Both the position numbers and the translations under genes were made by a program. The notes beneath the pieces were generated by a model, which was not told where the DNA came from, searched no databases, and saw nothing but the letters and a program-made list of their open reading frames with translations. Below, in pieces: positions 16,312-25,868 of a stretch of DNA of 64,000 bases (the first letter of the stretch is position 1; each line of letters begins with the position of its first letter). The stretch lies in assembly GCA_049840475.1 (NCBI GenBank), contig JASGKX010000002.1:186001-250000 (forward strand), read 5' to 3'. This DNA comes from JBGVSA01 sp049840475. GTDB lineage: Bacteria; Pseudomonadota; Gammaproteobacteria; Burkholderiales; Rhodocyclaceae.

Positions 16312-17337
16312 TCAGACGGTGGCCGGTTGTGCTTGCTCTTGCTGTTCGGTTTGCAGCAGACCGAAGCGACGGATGTTCTCGTCGGCGATCTGCTGGAAGC
16401 GCGCGAGAATTTCGGTCTCGGGCGTCTTGCCGAACAGGTGCGCAAAACGACGCTGCAGCTTGAGATATTCCTCGACCGGCTGCTTGCGGCGGATCGGCAA
16501 CACGTTGGTGACCACGCCATGCTCGGCTTCGAAAACCGGGAAGAGCCCGGTTTCTTTTGCCAGGCGCGCCAGCTTGATGGTGTCTTGCGACGCCGAACCC
16601 CAACCCAGCGGGCACGGCACGAAGATGTGGATGTAGCGCGCGCCACGCATGGACATTGCGTGCTCCACCTTGTGTTCAAGGTCATGCAGATCGGCGACGG
16701 TGGCCGTGGCGACGTACGGAATGTTGTGCGCCATGGCGATCAGCGGCAGGTTCTTGCCCTGGCCGAAGACGTTGCCCGGATGCCCCTTTGTCGGCATGGT
16801 GGTGGCAGTACGCGCGGCCGGCGGCGTGGCCGAGGAGCGCTGCACGCCGGTGTTCATGTAGGCCTGGTTGTCGTAGCAGATGTACAGGACATCGTCATTC
16901 CGCTCGAACATGCCCGACAGGCAGCCGAAGCCGATGTCGGTCGTGCCACCGTCACCGCCCTGAGCGACGACGCGCACGTCGTTGCGGCCCTTGACCTTCA
17001 TCGCGGCGGCCACGCCCGTTGCAACTGCGGCGGTGTTGCCAAACAGCGAGTGGATCCAGGGCACTTGCCACGAGGTTTCGGGGTACGGCGTGGAGAACAC
17101 CTCCAGGCAGCCGGTGGCGTTGCACGCAATCATCTGGTTGCCGGTGGCGCGCATCGCGGCGTCGATGGCATAGCGCGCACCCAGTGCTTCACCGCAGCCC
17201 TGGCAGGCACGGTGACCGGAGTTGAGCGAGTTGGTGCGGCCAATGTCGGACTGCACCGAGCGCTGGTCTTCGGGCAGCAGACGGTTACCGACGGTGAAGG
17301 TGCCGGTCTGGTAAAACTTTATCGGTTCGTGAGCCAT
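16312..17337 (-). CDS. porB: 2-oxoacid:acceptor oxidoreductase beta subunit (PorB-like)
   Basis: The 341-residue thiamine-diphosphate subunit of a pyruvate/2-oxoacid:ferredoxin oxidoreductase. The TPP/Mg motif is GDGGTTDIGFGCLSG followed by YDNQAYMNTG. Cysteines at CQGCG and CNATGC near the N-terminus fit the [4Fe-4S] cluster of PorB proteins. It lies 9 bases after the alpha gene. The substrate 2-oxoacid is not known from the sequence; pyruvate is the family default. Confidence 0.88.
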   Translation of the reverse strand: MAHEPIKFYQTGTFTVGNRLLPEDQRSVQSDIGRTNSLNSGHRACQGCGEALGARYAIDAAMRATGNQMIACNATGCLEVFSTPYPETSWQVPWIHSLFGNTAAVATGVAAAMKVKGRNDVRVVAQGGDGGTTDIGFGCLSGMFERNDDVLYICYDNQAYMNTGVQRSSATPPAARTATTMPTKGHPGNVFGQGKNLPLIAMAHNIPYVATATVADLHDLEHKVEHAMSMRGARYIHIFVPCPLGWGSASQDTIKLARLAKETGLFPVFEAEHGVVTNVLPIRRKQPVEEYLKLQRRFAHLFGKTPETEILARFQQIADENIRRFGLLQTEQQEQAQPATV

Positions 17338-17346
17338 GTTCCCTCC

Positions 17347-18597
17347 TCAAGCGGCACGGGGCTTGCTGTTGATGTCGCGCAGGATGTTCTCGGCGATGGG
17401 GCCGGACATGCGCGAGGTGCGCTCGCGATCCAGTTCGCGATTGACCACGTCCCACGACAGATCGAGGAAGTGCAGCCGTTCGAGCTGGTCATGCATGGCG
17501 AGCCGGAAGGCACGATGCAATGAGGCACGCGTAATCGGGCGGCCACCGAGGCCGGCGATGATGGTGTAGAAGTTGTGGTCGAGCCCGTCGAGCGCGAGGC
17601 GCACATCGGTAGCGACCACACCGCCGATACCAACCGCGAGACTCTTCTCGAGCACGATGATGCGATGGGCATGCGACAACGCGCGGCGCACTGCGGCAAT
17701 CGGGAACGGACGGAAGGAGTTGATGCCGAGGGCGCCGATCTTGATGCCGTCTGCGCGCATCTCGTCGATCGTGTCCTTGATGGTGCCGAGCACGGAACCC
17801 AGTGCGATCACAACGGTGTCAGCGTCCTCCAGGCGGTAGGGGCGAACCAGCCCGCCGGCTTCACGACCGAAGATGTCCTGGAATTCGGACGCGATACGCG
17901 GGATAAGGTCGAGCGCCTGCATCTGCTTGGCGTGCGCGAGGTAGCGGACTTCCGAAAAAGCCTCGGGACCGACCATGGCACCGATGGACACCGGACGCGC
18001 GGGGTCGAGCACCTGCCGCGGCGAGTACGGCGGCAGGAAAGCATCGACCTGCTCTTGCGAGGGGACGTCTACGCGCTCGTAAGCGTGGGTGAGGATGAAG
18101 CCATCCATGCACACCATGACCGGCAATGAAAGCTCTTCACCCAGCTTGAATGCCTGGATGTGAAGGTCGGCGGCTTCCTGGTTGGTTTCGGCGAAGAGTT
18201 GAATCCAGCCGCAGTCACGCTGACTCATGGAGTCAGTGTGGTCGTTCCAGATATTGATCGGCGCACCGATCGCACGGTTGGCGACCGTCATGACGATCGG
18301 CAGGCCCAAACCTGAAGCGTTGTAAACCGCTTCGGCCATGAACAGCAGACCCTGGCTGGCGGTGGCTGTGTAGGTACGGGCGCCGGCAGCCGAGGAGCCG
18401 ATCGCCACCGACATGGCGGCGAATTCGGATTCAACGTTGATGTACTCGCAGTTGGCGATATCGCCGGAAGTGGCCATCTCGCCTAGCGCTTCAACGATGT
18501 GCGTTTGCGGGGAGATGGGGTAGGCACAAATGACTTCGGGGCGGCACAAGCCGACCGCTTCGGCTACGGCGTGAGAGCCTTCGGTCTGCTTAAGCAT
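17347..18597 (-). CDS. porA: 2-oxoacid:acceptor oxidoreductase alpha subunit (PorA-like)
   Basis: A 416-residue subunit with the pyrimidine-binding transketolase fold and C-terminal domain of PorA. Typical stretches are EVICAYPISPQTHIVEALGE at the start and SQGLLFMAEAVYNASG. The start at 18597 overlaps the end of the gamma gene by 8 bases, and only this start gives the family N-terminus; the longer frame runs inside the gamma gene. Confidence 0.88.
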   Translation of the reverse strand: MLKQTEGSHAVAEAVGLCRPEVICAYPISPQTHIVEALGEMATSGDIANCEYINVESEFAAMSVAIGSSAAGARTYTATASQGLLFMAEAVYNASGLGLPIVMTVANRAIGAPINIWNDHTDSMSQRDCGWIQLFAETNQEAADLHIQAFKLGEELSLPVMVCMDGFILTHAYERVDVPSQEQVDAFLPPYSPRQVLDPARPVSIGAMVGPEAFSEVRYLAHAKQMQALDLIPRIASEFQDIFGREAGGLVRPYRLEDADTVVIALGSVLGTIKDTIDEMRADGIKIGALGINSFRPFPIAAVRRALSHAHRIIVLEKSLAVGIGGVVATDVRLALDGLDHNFYTIIAGLGGRPITRASLHRAFRLAMHDQLERLHFLDLSWDVVNRELDRERTSRMSGPIAENILRDINSKPRAA

Positions 18598-19183
18598 GGG
18601 CAGCCTCCTGGTTTTGTTGGGGACGGGCCGCCAATGCGGCTTCATAGGCTTCGGTGGCGGCCGCGACGTTGGCGGCGGCGATCTTGCCCGAGAATTTGTC
18701 GTTGATCGCGGAGACAACCGCGTCGAGCTTGAGCATGCCGGAGGCCGCTGCAAACGCGCCCAGCAGCGGCACGTTGGGAACCGCTCGGCCGACGTGCTTG
18801 AGCGCCAGCTCGGTAGCGGGGACGGAAACCACACGCCCCGGCTTGAAACGTTTTGCGTACTGCGACAGTCCCAGCTCTTCCAGACTGTGCTTGGTGTTGA
18901 GGATCACGTAACCGTCTTCCGCCAGACCGGCGAAAACATCGACGGTCAGCAGCAGGGTGGTGTCCTGGATGATGAGCGCGTCGGGCTGCATGACCGGTTC
19001 GCGCAGACGGATCTCGCGATCCGAAATGCGGCAGAACGCAACCACCGGCGCGCCGGTGCGTTCGGAACCGAAACTAGGGAATGCCTGGGCGTGATGGCCT
19101 TCGAGGAAGGCGGCGATTGAGAGCATCTCGGCGCCTGTAACGACGCCCTGGCCGCCGCGGCCATGTATGCGAACCTGGAACAT
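18590..19183 (-). CDS. porG: 2-oxoacid:acceptor oxidoreductase gamma subunit (PorC/PorG-like)
   Basis: A 197-residue gamma subunit; it begins MFQVRIHGRGGQGVVTGAEM, the hallmark of the POR gamma domain, and contains SFGSERTGAPV. GGGAGATCAG just before ATG 19183 is a good ribosome site. It is the first gene of the minus-strand por operon. Confidence 0.88.
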   Translation of the reverse strand: MFQVRIHGRGGQGVVTGAEMLSIAAFLEGHHAQAFPSFGSERTGAPVVAFCRISDREIRLREPVMQPDALIIQDTTLLLTVDVFAGLAEDGYVILNTKHSLEELGLSQYAKRFKPGRVVSVPATELALKHVGRAVPNVPLLGAFAAASGMLKLDAVVSAINDKFSGKIAAANVAAATEAYEAALAARPQQNQEAAHA

Positions 19184-19323
19184 CTGATCTCCCGTTGAGT
19201 TCGAACACCCTGTCGGTACGAGGTCCGAAGCGCGTCGGACGGACAAGGTTAACCTCGGAAAATAGAGGATGTCGGATGAGGACTTACTGAGTGCGGTCAA
19301 TAACCGTAGGCTTTCGACACACA

Positions 19324-19357
19324 TTCCGACAATGTTGCGCCGCAATGATATTCGGAA
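19324..19357. promoter_or_regulatory. nested inverted repeat between por operon and moxR
   Basis: TTCCGA at 19324-19329 pairs with TCGGAA at 19352-19357, and inside them TTGCG and CGCAA (19335-19345) form a second dyad with nearly the same centre. It lies in the 264-base divergent region, 141 bases before porG and 91 before moxR. It could be an operator; no regulator was recognised. Confidence 0.35.
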
Positions 19358-19447
19358 AGGTTCCCTGCCCTGCCGGACGGCGGCTGTCGCCGGCGACGGA
19401 CATCGCTCACGGGCGCCCGCTTATCATTGCCGGATACTCTTTGCCTG

Positions 19448-20404
19448 ATGAATGCGATGAACGATCGGACTGACTCGGATCGGCGGGCGGCCAGCGAACT
19501 GGCCCGCTCCGTGCTGGCCCAACTGGGCACGGTGGTGCTGGGCAAGGAAATGGCGCTCACACAAGCGCTGTCGTGCCTGATTGCGCGCGGACACCTGCTG
19601 ATCGAAGACCAGCCCGGTGTGGGCAAGACGACCATGGCGCATGCGCTGGCGGTGACGTTGGGCCTTAAGTTCCAGCGCGTCCAGTTTACAAGCGACCTGT
19701 TGCCGGCTGACCTGATCGGCGTATCGATCTTCGATGCAGGCCAGCATGTCTTTCGCTTTCATCCGGGTCCGCTGTTTACGCAGGTGCTGCTGGCGGACGA
19801 AATCAATCGCACCACACCCAAGACGCAAAGCGCGCTACTTGAAGCCATGGAAGAGCGGCAGGTCACGGTGGACGGCCATACGCACACACTACCCCGCCCG
19901 TTCTTTGTCATCGCCACCCAGAACCCGCAGCACCAGATAGGCACTTTCCCGCTGCCCGAATCGCAACTCGATCGCTTCCTCATGCGCATCAGCGTGGGGC
20001 TCCCGGATGCACGCGCCGAACGCGAGCTGCTTGCCGGACGTGATCGCCGCGAGATGCTGGCTGAACTGCCAGCCAGCACCGATGGTGCGGGCCTGGCCGC
20101 CATGCAGACGGCGGCGGCAAGCATCCATGCTGGCGATCGCGTGCTCGATTATGTGCAGGCGTTGCTGACCGCCAGCCGCAATCTGCCCGACGTGCCCCAA
20201 GGCCTGAGCCCGCGTTGCGGCATCGGTCTATTGGGTGCCGCCCGCGCATGGGCGCTGATCGCCGGTAGAGATCACCTGCGGCCAGAAGACGTTCAGGCTG
20301 TCCTGCCAGCCGTCGCCACGCACCGTCTGCTGCATGCTGGCGGCCGCAACGGCCGCAGTGGAGAAGCAGTGCGCCAGTTGATCGAAGCCGTGCCGGTGCC
20401 GTGA
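19448..20404 (+). CDS. MoxR-family AAA+ ATPase
   Basis: A 318-residue chaperone-like ATPase. Walker A is DQPGVGKTT and Walker B LLADEINR; sensor-1 follows in FFVIATQNP. MoxR ATPases are commonly encoded with DUF58 and transglutaminase proteins, as here. The start is uncertain: ATG 19448, ATG 19457 and TTG 19427 are all possible and none has a good ribosome site. It overlaps the next gene by 4 bases. Confidence 0.9.
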   Translation: MNAMNDRTDSDRRAASELARSVLAQLGTVVLGKEMALTQALSCLIARGHLLIEDQPGVGKTTMAHALAVTLGLKFQRVQFTSDLLPADLIGVSIFDAGQHVFRFHPGPLFTQVLLADEINRTTPKTQSALLEAMEERQVTVDGHTHTLPRPFFVIATQNPQHQIGTFPLPESQLDRFLMRISVGLPDARAERELLAGRDRREMLAELPASTDGAGLAAMQTAAASIHAGDRVLDYVQALLTASRNLPDVPQGLSPRCGIGLLGAARAWALIAGRDHLRPEDVQAVLPAVATHRLLHAGGRNGRSGEAVRQLIEAVPVP

Positions 20405-21375
20405 TCGACACCGACGGTTTGCGCGCCCGTGTGCGCGCCTGGATGCAACGGGTAAGAGGCCCTGAGCCGCAGCCGATCCGACTACCGCAGTCGCGTGTGT
20501 ATGTCCTCCCTTCACGCGCGGGCGCGGCCATGCTCGCAACGCTGGCGATCATGTTGGTAGCGTCGATCAACTACAATCTGGCACTGGGATTCGCACTGGT
20601 ATTCCTGCTTGGCGGCGTAGGGCTCGCCCACATTCTCCAATCGTGGCGGACGCTGGTGGGACTCGAGATTTTCGTGCGTAGTGACGGTGAAGTCTTCGCT
20701 GGCGAACCCGCGAGTTTCGTGGTGCGCCTGACCGATACGGCAGGCCGCCTGCGGCCGGGCATGACGATCCTCACCCAGGACGGCCACCGGCTCGCAACCT
20801 GCAACGTGCCTGCGCGCAGCAACGCTGAGGTTTCCATCGGCATCCCTACGCACGCTCGCGGCTGGCTACCGGTCGGAAAGCTGACGGTCGAATCTCGCCA
20901 GCCGCTGGGTTGGATTCGTGCGTGGAGCTACATCCAGCCGGATGCGCGCAGTTTGGTTTATCCACACGCGGAAGGTCCGCTACCTCAGCCGCCCTCGCCC
21001 CACGGTTCGCTTGAAAGCGGGTTGGTAAGCATGCGTGGAGATGAAGACTTCGCCGGCCTGCGCAATCGCAATCCGCAGGACAGCGCAAGCCGTATCGCTT
21101 GGAAGCGCATGGCCTCAAGCGGCGAACTCCTGGTGAAGGAGTTTTCCGGGGCCATATCGCCTGAGCGCGTGATCGACTGGTCCAGCCTGCCCACCGGCTG
21201 GGACGTCGAGCGTCGGCTGTCGCAGCTCGCCCTCTGGGTCGTGCAAGCGCAAGCCGATGGCGCTCGCTGGCAACTGGTATTGCCCGACGAAGACATCGGC
21301 CCGGACTCTGGCGAGATGCACGCGCGCGAGTGCTTGGCGGCGCTGGCGCTGTTCTCAGCGGGGAAGCGCGCATGA
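20401..21375 (+). CDS. DUF58 domain-containing protein
   Basis: A 324-residue protein with two hydrophobic segments near residues 38-75 and a C-terminal DUF58 (von Willebrand A-like) region that contains the family motif RNPQDSASRIAWKRMASSGEL. GTG start at 20401 overlaps the moxR stop (GTGA). Co-occurs with MoxR ATPases; exact function is unknown. Confidence 0.88.
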   Translation: MIDTDGLRARVRAWMQRVRGPEPQPIRLPQSRVYVLPSRAGAAMLATLAIMLVASINYNLALGFALVFLLGGVGLAHILQSWRTLVGLEIFVRSDGEVFAGEPASFVVRLTDTAGRLRPGMTILTQDGHRLATCNVPARSNAEVSIGIPTHARGWLPVGKLTVESRQPLGWIRAWSYIQPDARSLVYPHAEGPLPQPPSPHGSLESGLVSMRGDEDFAGLRNRNPQDSASRIAWKRMASSGELLVKEFSGAISPERVIDWSSLPTGWDVERRLSQLALWVVQAQADGARWQLVLPDEDIGPDSGEMHARECLAALALFSAGKRA

Positions 21376-23315
21376 ACGTCGATCAGCGCTCGCTGCCGCG
21401 TCCTTTGTTGCTGCAACTATCCGCAGTGGCCGCACTGGTCTTGCTGCCATTCGCGCTGTTCCAGCCAATCGTGGTGAGCGCATTGTCGGCCCTTCTGGTC
21501 GGCTGGCGCGCCTATACGGCATGGCGCGACCTGGCCGCGCCGCCCAAGTGGTTGCTGGTGCCGCTGGCGCTGGCAGGTGTCGGACTGACTTGGGTGGCGT
21601 TCGGCCAGTTGCTGGGCAAATTGCCGGGACTGGCGATCCTGTCGCTGCTGCTTCCGCTCAAGTTGCTGGAGTCACGCGACCTGCGCGACGCGCGCGCTGC
21701 GCTACTGCTGGCGTGCTTTTTGATGATGGGCCTGTTCCTGCACGCACAGACGCCATGGGTGGCAGTGTGCGTAGGTCTGGCAACGCTGGTGGTGATCGCG
21801 TCGCTTGCGCGCATTCAGGACGAGACCATCTCGTTCCGGCAGTCGGCACGCCAGGCCTTGTCCCTGTGTGGGCAGGGCGTGCCGCTGATGATCGTGCTGT
21901 TTGTGCTGTTCCCACGTGTGAGCGGCCCGCTTTGGGGGCTTCCGCTGGATGCCTTCGGCGGCATGACGGGCCTGTCGGATCGCATGGCGCCGGGCACAAT
22001 CAGCGCGCTGATCGAGTCCGGCGATATCGCCTTCCGCGCGGAATTCAAAGGCGCCCCGCCACCACCATCACTACGTTACTGGCGTGGCCCGGTGCTGACG
22101 AATTTCGACGGGCGCGAATGGACGCAAAGCTGGCAAGGCAGCAGCGTCGAACCTCCGTATGAAGTAAGCGGCCCGGCCTACGACTACGTCATGACAATCG
22201 AGGCCAGCAACGAGCGTTGGCTGCTCGCCCTGGACTATCCCGCCGCCACGCCCGAAGGCCGCATCAGCGACGACTTCGTACTGATCGGTCGGCAGCCCGT
22301 ACGCGCACGACAACGCTATGCGTTGCAGTCTTACCCGCAGACACCAGTCGGCGTAGAAGAAAGTGCGCGCACGCTCGGACTGTCGCTGCGCCTGCCGCCC
22401 GGCCGTAATCCGCGCTCCCTAGCGCTGGCAGCGCAATGGCGCGCCCTGCCCGACCCGGCGGAACGCCTGCGTCAGGCGCTTGGGTTCATGCGGCGACAGA
22501 GTCTTCAGTACACGCTGTACCCGCCATTGCTGGGCGACAACAGCGTGGATGAATTCCTGTTCGACTCCCGTCGTGGCTTCTGCGAGCACTTCTCCTCGGC
22601 GTTCGTAGTACTGATGCGCGCAGCGGGTGTGCCTGCTCGCGTGGTGACGGGCTATCAGGGCGGCGAGCTGAACCCGATTGACGGCACACTCGTGGTCCGC
22701 CAGTCAGACGCTCACGCATGGGCTGAAGTGTGGATGCCGCAGCGCGGTTGGGTGCGCGTAGACCCGACAGCCGCGACCTTCCCTCAGCGCATCGACGGTG
22801 GCATCGGACAAACGCTGGGTGCAGGCGAACCACTCCCCTTCTCGGCCCGCCAGGACTGGCCTTTGCTGCGGGATATTCGCTACCGCTGGGAGGCCATGTC
22901 CAACACCTGGAATCAGTGGGTACTCGGCTATAACACCGCGCGCCAAAGCGAACTGCTACGCAATATAGGGCTACCCAATACCGACTGGCGCATGCTGGCA
23001 GCGTTGATGGCGTTCGCGATTGCCGGCTGGATGTCATGGCTGGCGTGGCGCCCCTGGCCCGAACGCCATCGGCCCGACGCGCTGGAACGCGTTTGGTTGC
23101 GACTGGTCAGACGTCTGCGCCATGAAGGCTTGCCGCAGCACGGGTGGGAACCCGCGACACGCTACGCGCAACGGATTGCGCGCAAGCGCCCTGACATCGC
23201 CGAGGAAATTCGCCGTATCGCGGAGCGATATGCCACACTGCGCTACAGCGCCGCGACGGTGAGCGCTGCTGATCTGGCAGCACTACGGCGCGACATCGAC
23301 CGACTATCCATTTAG
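21372..23315 (+). CDS. TgpA-like membrane transglutaminase
   Basis: A 647-residue protein with a hydrophobic N-terminal third (about five or six segments), then a DUF3488-type linker and a transglutaminase-like core. The catalytic triad appears as Cys about 404 (RRGFCEHFSSAF), His about 447 (DAHAWAEVW) and Asp about 463 (VDPTA). A further hydrophobic segment (near residue 545) and a DUF4129-like tail end the protein. Similar to TgpA of Pseudomonas, which is required for viability there. ATG overlaps the DUF58 stop, so moxR, DUF58 and this gene form one unit. Confidence 0.9.
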   Translation: MNVDQRSLPRPLLLQLSAVAALVLLPFALFQPIVVSALSALLVGWRAYTAWRDLAAPPKWLLVPLALAGVGLTWVAFGQLLGKLPGLAILSLLLPLKLLESRDLRDARAALLLACFLMMGLFLHAQTPWVAVCVGLATLVVIASLARIQDETISFRQSARQALSLCGQGVPLMIVLFVLFPRVSGPLWGLPLDAFGGMTGLSDRMAPGTISALIESGDIAFRAEFKGAPPPPSLRYWRGPVLTNFDGREWTQSWQGSSVEPPYEVSGPAYDYVMTIEASNERWLLALDYPAATPEGRISDDFVLIGRQPVRARQRYALQSYPQTPVGVEESARTLGLSLRLPPGRNPRSLALAAQWRALPDPAERLRQALGFMRRQSLQYTLYPPLLGDNSVDEFLFDSRRGFCEHFSSAFVVLMRAAGVPARVVTGYQGGELNPIDGTLVVRQSDAHAWAEVWMPQRGWVRVDPTAATFPQRIDGGIGQTLGAGEPLPFSARQDWPLLRDIRYRWEAMSNTWNQWVLGYNTARQSELLRNIGLPNTDWRMLAALMAFAIAGWMSWLAWRPWPERHRPDALERVWLRLVRRLRHEGLPQHGWEPATRYAQRIARKRPDIAEEIRRIAERYATLRYSAATVSAADLAALRRDIDRLSI

Positions 23316-23357
23316 CGCCGCAGACCGGCGGCCCTCAAGACAGAAGGCCTATCGACA

Positions 23358-24392
23358 GTGATTCACCGTTTTGCCCGACGCCTGATCGCCATCGCGTGCA
23401 TTTGCGCGACCCTGCCCGCCGCCGCACAGTCCGAATCGCAGCCGTATACCGAGCGCGACGACGTGCGCATTTTCATGGCCGACGTGGCGACGCGTAACGA
23501 CATCCCCATCGAAGAGGTCGCGGCCGCGCTGTCGCAAGCGCAGCGCATCCCGAAAGTCATCGACTACATCAAGCCGCCGACGCAGCCGGGCGCACGGTCA
23601 TGGCAGCGATATCGAGAGCGCTTCCTGGACAAGGTGCGCATCAACGGCGGGGTCCAATTCTGGCAACAAAACGCGGTAACGCTGGCGCGCGCAGAAGCCA
23701 AGTACGGCGTGCCGGCGGAGGTCATCGTCGCAATCATCGGCGTAGAAACCATCTACGGTCGCAATACCGGCAACTTCAGCACGCTTTCAGCGCTGGCAAC
23801 GCTCGCGTTCGACTATCCGCCGCGCGCCGATCTGTTCCGTCGCGAGCTGGAAGCGCTGATTCTGCTGTCGCGCGAACAAGGGCGTGAGATTACCGACTAT
23901 AAGGGCTCGTACGCGGGCGCACTCGGCCTGCCCCAGTTCTTGCCCAGCAGTGAGAGGGGCTTTGCGGTGGACTTCGATGACGATGGCCACATTGATTTGC
24001 TGACGAGCCCATCGGACGCCATCGGCAGCGTGGCTAACTTCCTCGTACAACATGGCTGGGAAAAAGGCGGCCCGATCGCCACCCGCGCCATGGTGGCTCA
24101 AGGCGCAAACGTAGGCCCGCTGCTCGAAGCCGGCATCCTGCCCCAGTTCAAGCAAGAGGACTTCGCTCGTCAGGGCGTACGGCCCGTCGACAACGCTGCG
24201 CCCGATGCAGCGGCGGCGCTGATCGATCTGGTTACCCCGGGCGCGGCGACCGAGTTCTGGCTCGGATATCAGAATTTCTACGTGATCACGCGCTACAACC
24301 ACAGCAGTTTCTACGCGATGAGCGTCATGGCGCTGGCAGATGCGGTCAAAACGGCTTACCTCGGGCGCACTGCGCAGGGTACGGCCAACTGA
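23358..24392 (+). CDS. mltB: membrane-bound lytic murein transglycosylase B
   Basis: A 344-residue exported enzyme that cleaves peptidoglycan glycan strands. It starts with GTG and a signal peptide ending PAAAQ. The catalytic glutamate is in IIGVETIYGRNTG, followed by GALGLPQFLPSS, the SLT family 3 signature. There is no lipobox cysteine, so it is a soluble form. Only 42 bases separate it from the transglutaminase gene. Confidence 0.93.
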   Translation: MIHRFARRLIAIACICATLPAAAQSESQPYTERDDVRIFMADVATRNDIPIEEVAAALSQAQRIPKVIDYIKPPTQPGARSWQRYRERFLDKVRINGGVQFWQQNAVTLARAEAKYGVPAEVIVAIIGVETIYGRNTGNFSTLSALATLAFDYPPRADLFRRELEALILLSREQGREITDYKGSYAGALGLPQFLPSSERGFAVDFDDDGHIDLLTSPSDAIGSVANFLVQHGWEKGGPIATRAMVAQGANVGPLLEAGILPQFKQEDFARQGVRPVDNAAPDAAAALIDLVTPGAATEFWLGYQNFYVITRYNHSSFYAMSVMALADAVKTAYLGRTAQGTAN

Positions 24393-24443
24393 TCAAAGAC
24401 TATCGGGGGAAAAGCGGAAAGTTGCTGAGGTAAGCGCTTGGGC

Positions 24444-25121
24444 TCAGTTTTGCGGCTTGCCGTCGGGCGACGGATTGTCCATATACGATCGGAGCAGCGG
24501 CGACTGGGCCAGCGCAGCAGCGGCTGCGGGGCTCAGGCCTTGCTGTTTTTGCGCGGCGGTGATCGCCGGGCTGACGGCGGTTACGACTGCGGCGTTGGCC
24601 TCAGGCAGCAGCCGACGGGCGCCGTTGAAACGCTTCTGCCAGTAGCTGCCGTCGATTTCCTCTACGCGCACGACGCTCCCCTTGGACGGCGCGTGCAGAA
24701 AGCGGTTATCGCCCAGATAGATGCCAACATGCGAGAACGACCGGCGCATGGTGTTGAAGAACACCAGATCGCCCGGCTTGAGTTCGTCACGATTGACCTT
24801 GTCCCCAAGCTTGGCCATATCCGCCGCAGTGCGCGGCAAATTCAGCCCCATCGCGTCGCCAAAAACACGGCGAACCAGTCCGCTGCAATCAAAACCACCG
24901 TTTTCGGGGCCGTTGCCACCGAAGCGATATTTGATGCCGAGGAAGGAAAGGCCTTTGTCGAGGAGAGACTGAACACCGCCGGTGGCCGACGAGGCTTGTG
25001 CGTTCTGCGTGGATGCAACGTTGCGCGTGAGCAGACCCTGCTGGGTAGGCTCATCGGCGAGTGCCGTGCTGGTCAGCACGCACAGAGCACAGGCAACGAA
25101 TGGTTTCCGGACGCAACGCAT
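24444..25121 (-). CDS. NlpC/P60 family peptidoglycan endopeptidase
   Basis: A 225-residue exported protein. A signal peptide (ends STALA|D) is followed by a linker and the NlpC/P60 domain with catalytic Cys in GGFDCSGLV, His in SHVGIYLG and the third residue near FLHAPSKG. Its role is hydrolysis of peptide stems or cross-links in the wall. It is convergent with mltB. Confidence 0.92.
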   Translation of the reverse strand: MRCVRKPFVACALCVLTSTALADEPTQQGLLTRNVASTQNAQASSATGGVQSLLDKGLSFLGIKYRFGGNGPENGGFDCSGLVRRVFGDAMGLNLPRTAADMAKLGDKVNRDELKPGDLVFFNTMRRSFSHVGIYLGDNRFLHAPSKGSVVRVEEIDGSYWQKRFNGARRLLPEANAAVVTAVSPAITAAQKQQGLSPAAAAALAQSPLLRSYMDNPSPDGKPQN

Positions 25122-25262
25122 AGCGCCGGACTATATCTGCCAAAAGTGCGAACTGTAAACCGGGAATTATCAAAGTGCGATTGGAGGTTTGATGCGCCCG
25201 ACAAACGCACCGGATGGCTGCCCAGGGGGCGCCTACAATCAGTAGAAAGACCGGGAGATGCT

Positions 25263-25796
25263 GTGCAAGCCATTGTTATTTTGATGATTGTGTGTCTGAT
25301 GAGCTGGCTGATTTACCAGGCATGGAGCATCTATCGGACACGCTTTTCGAGCCTTCGCGACAGCGAAAACTCGCGCTACGCGGCGTTCGTCGCCGAAGCT
25401 CAGTCCGCCGGCCCTTCAGCCGTCGTGGCCAACGTACGGGTCGAAGCGCCGGGCGCTCGCGGTGCTTTGCTCGATGCGGCCGAGCGGATCGTGTACTTCA
25501 ACCTGAAGCTGACGCTGCCCGACCACGAAATTCTCGCCCGGGTCGATCCGGCCGCGCTGACAGGCATGGCATCAGTGATTCCGCCTCGCGCAATGCTTGA
25601 TTTCGTTGTCTGCCGTAAGGATTTCACGCCAGCGGCGGTCATCATGCTGGTGCGCTCGACCGATGATGATCCGCTGCGCGAGCGCGCCGCCCAACAACTG
25701 GCCCAGACGGGCCTGCGCGTCTTGCGCTGGCCCGTCGCCGCCCTGCCCAAGCGGCAGGAAATGCGTGCAGCCGTACTTGGCATGGCGGCCGTCTGA
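25263..25796 (+). CDS. DUF2726 membrane-anchored protein
   Basis: A 177-residue protein with one N-terminal membrane segment (QAIVILMIVCLMSWLIYQAW) and a C-terminal DUF2726 domain (LDFVVCRKDFTPAAVIMLV), a fold related to restriction-endonuclease-like nucleases, but activity is unproven. The GTG at 25263 is preceded by GGGAG and begins the membrane segment. A terminator follows. Confidence 0.75.
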   Translation: MQAIVILMIVCLMSWLIYQAWSIYRTRFSSLRDSENSRYAAFVAEAQSAGPSAVVANVRVEAPGARGALLDAAERIVYFNLKLTLPDHEILARVDPAALTGMASVIPPRAMLDFVVCRKDFTPAAVIMLVRSTDDDPLRERAAQQLAQTGLRVLRWPVAALPKRQEMRAAVLGMAAV

Positions 25797-25821
25797 CGCC
25801 CGAGGCAATGCGCTGAACACA

Positions 25822-25853
25822 AGAAAAACGCGGCACGAATGCCGCGTTTTTCT
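25822..25853. terminator. bidirectional terminator between DUF2726 gene and phoH
   Basis: A 14-bp stem (25822-25835 with 25840-25853), CGAA loop, A-tract on one side and T-tract on the other. It serves both convergent genes. Confidence 0.95.
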
Positions 25854-25868
25854 TTGAAGCAGACCGTT

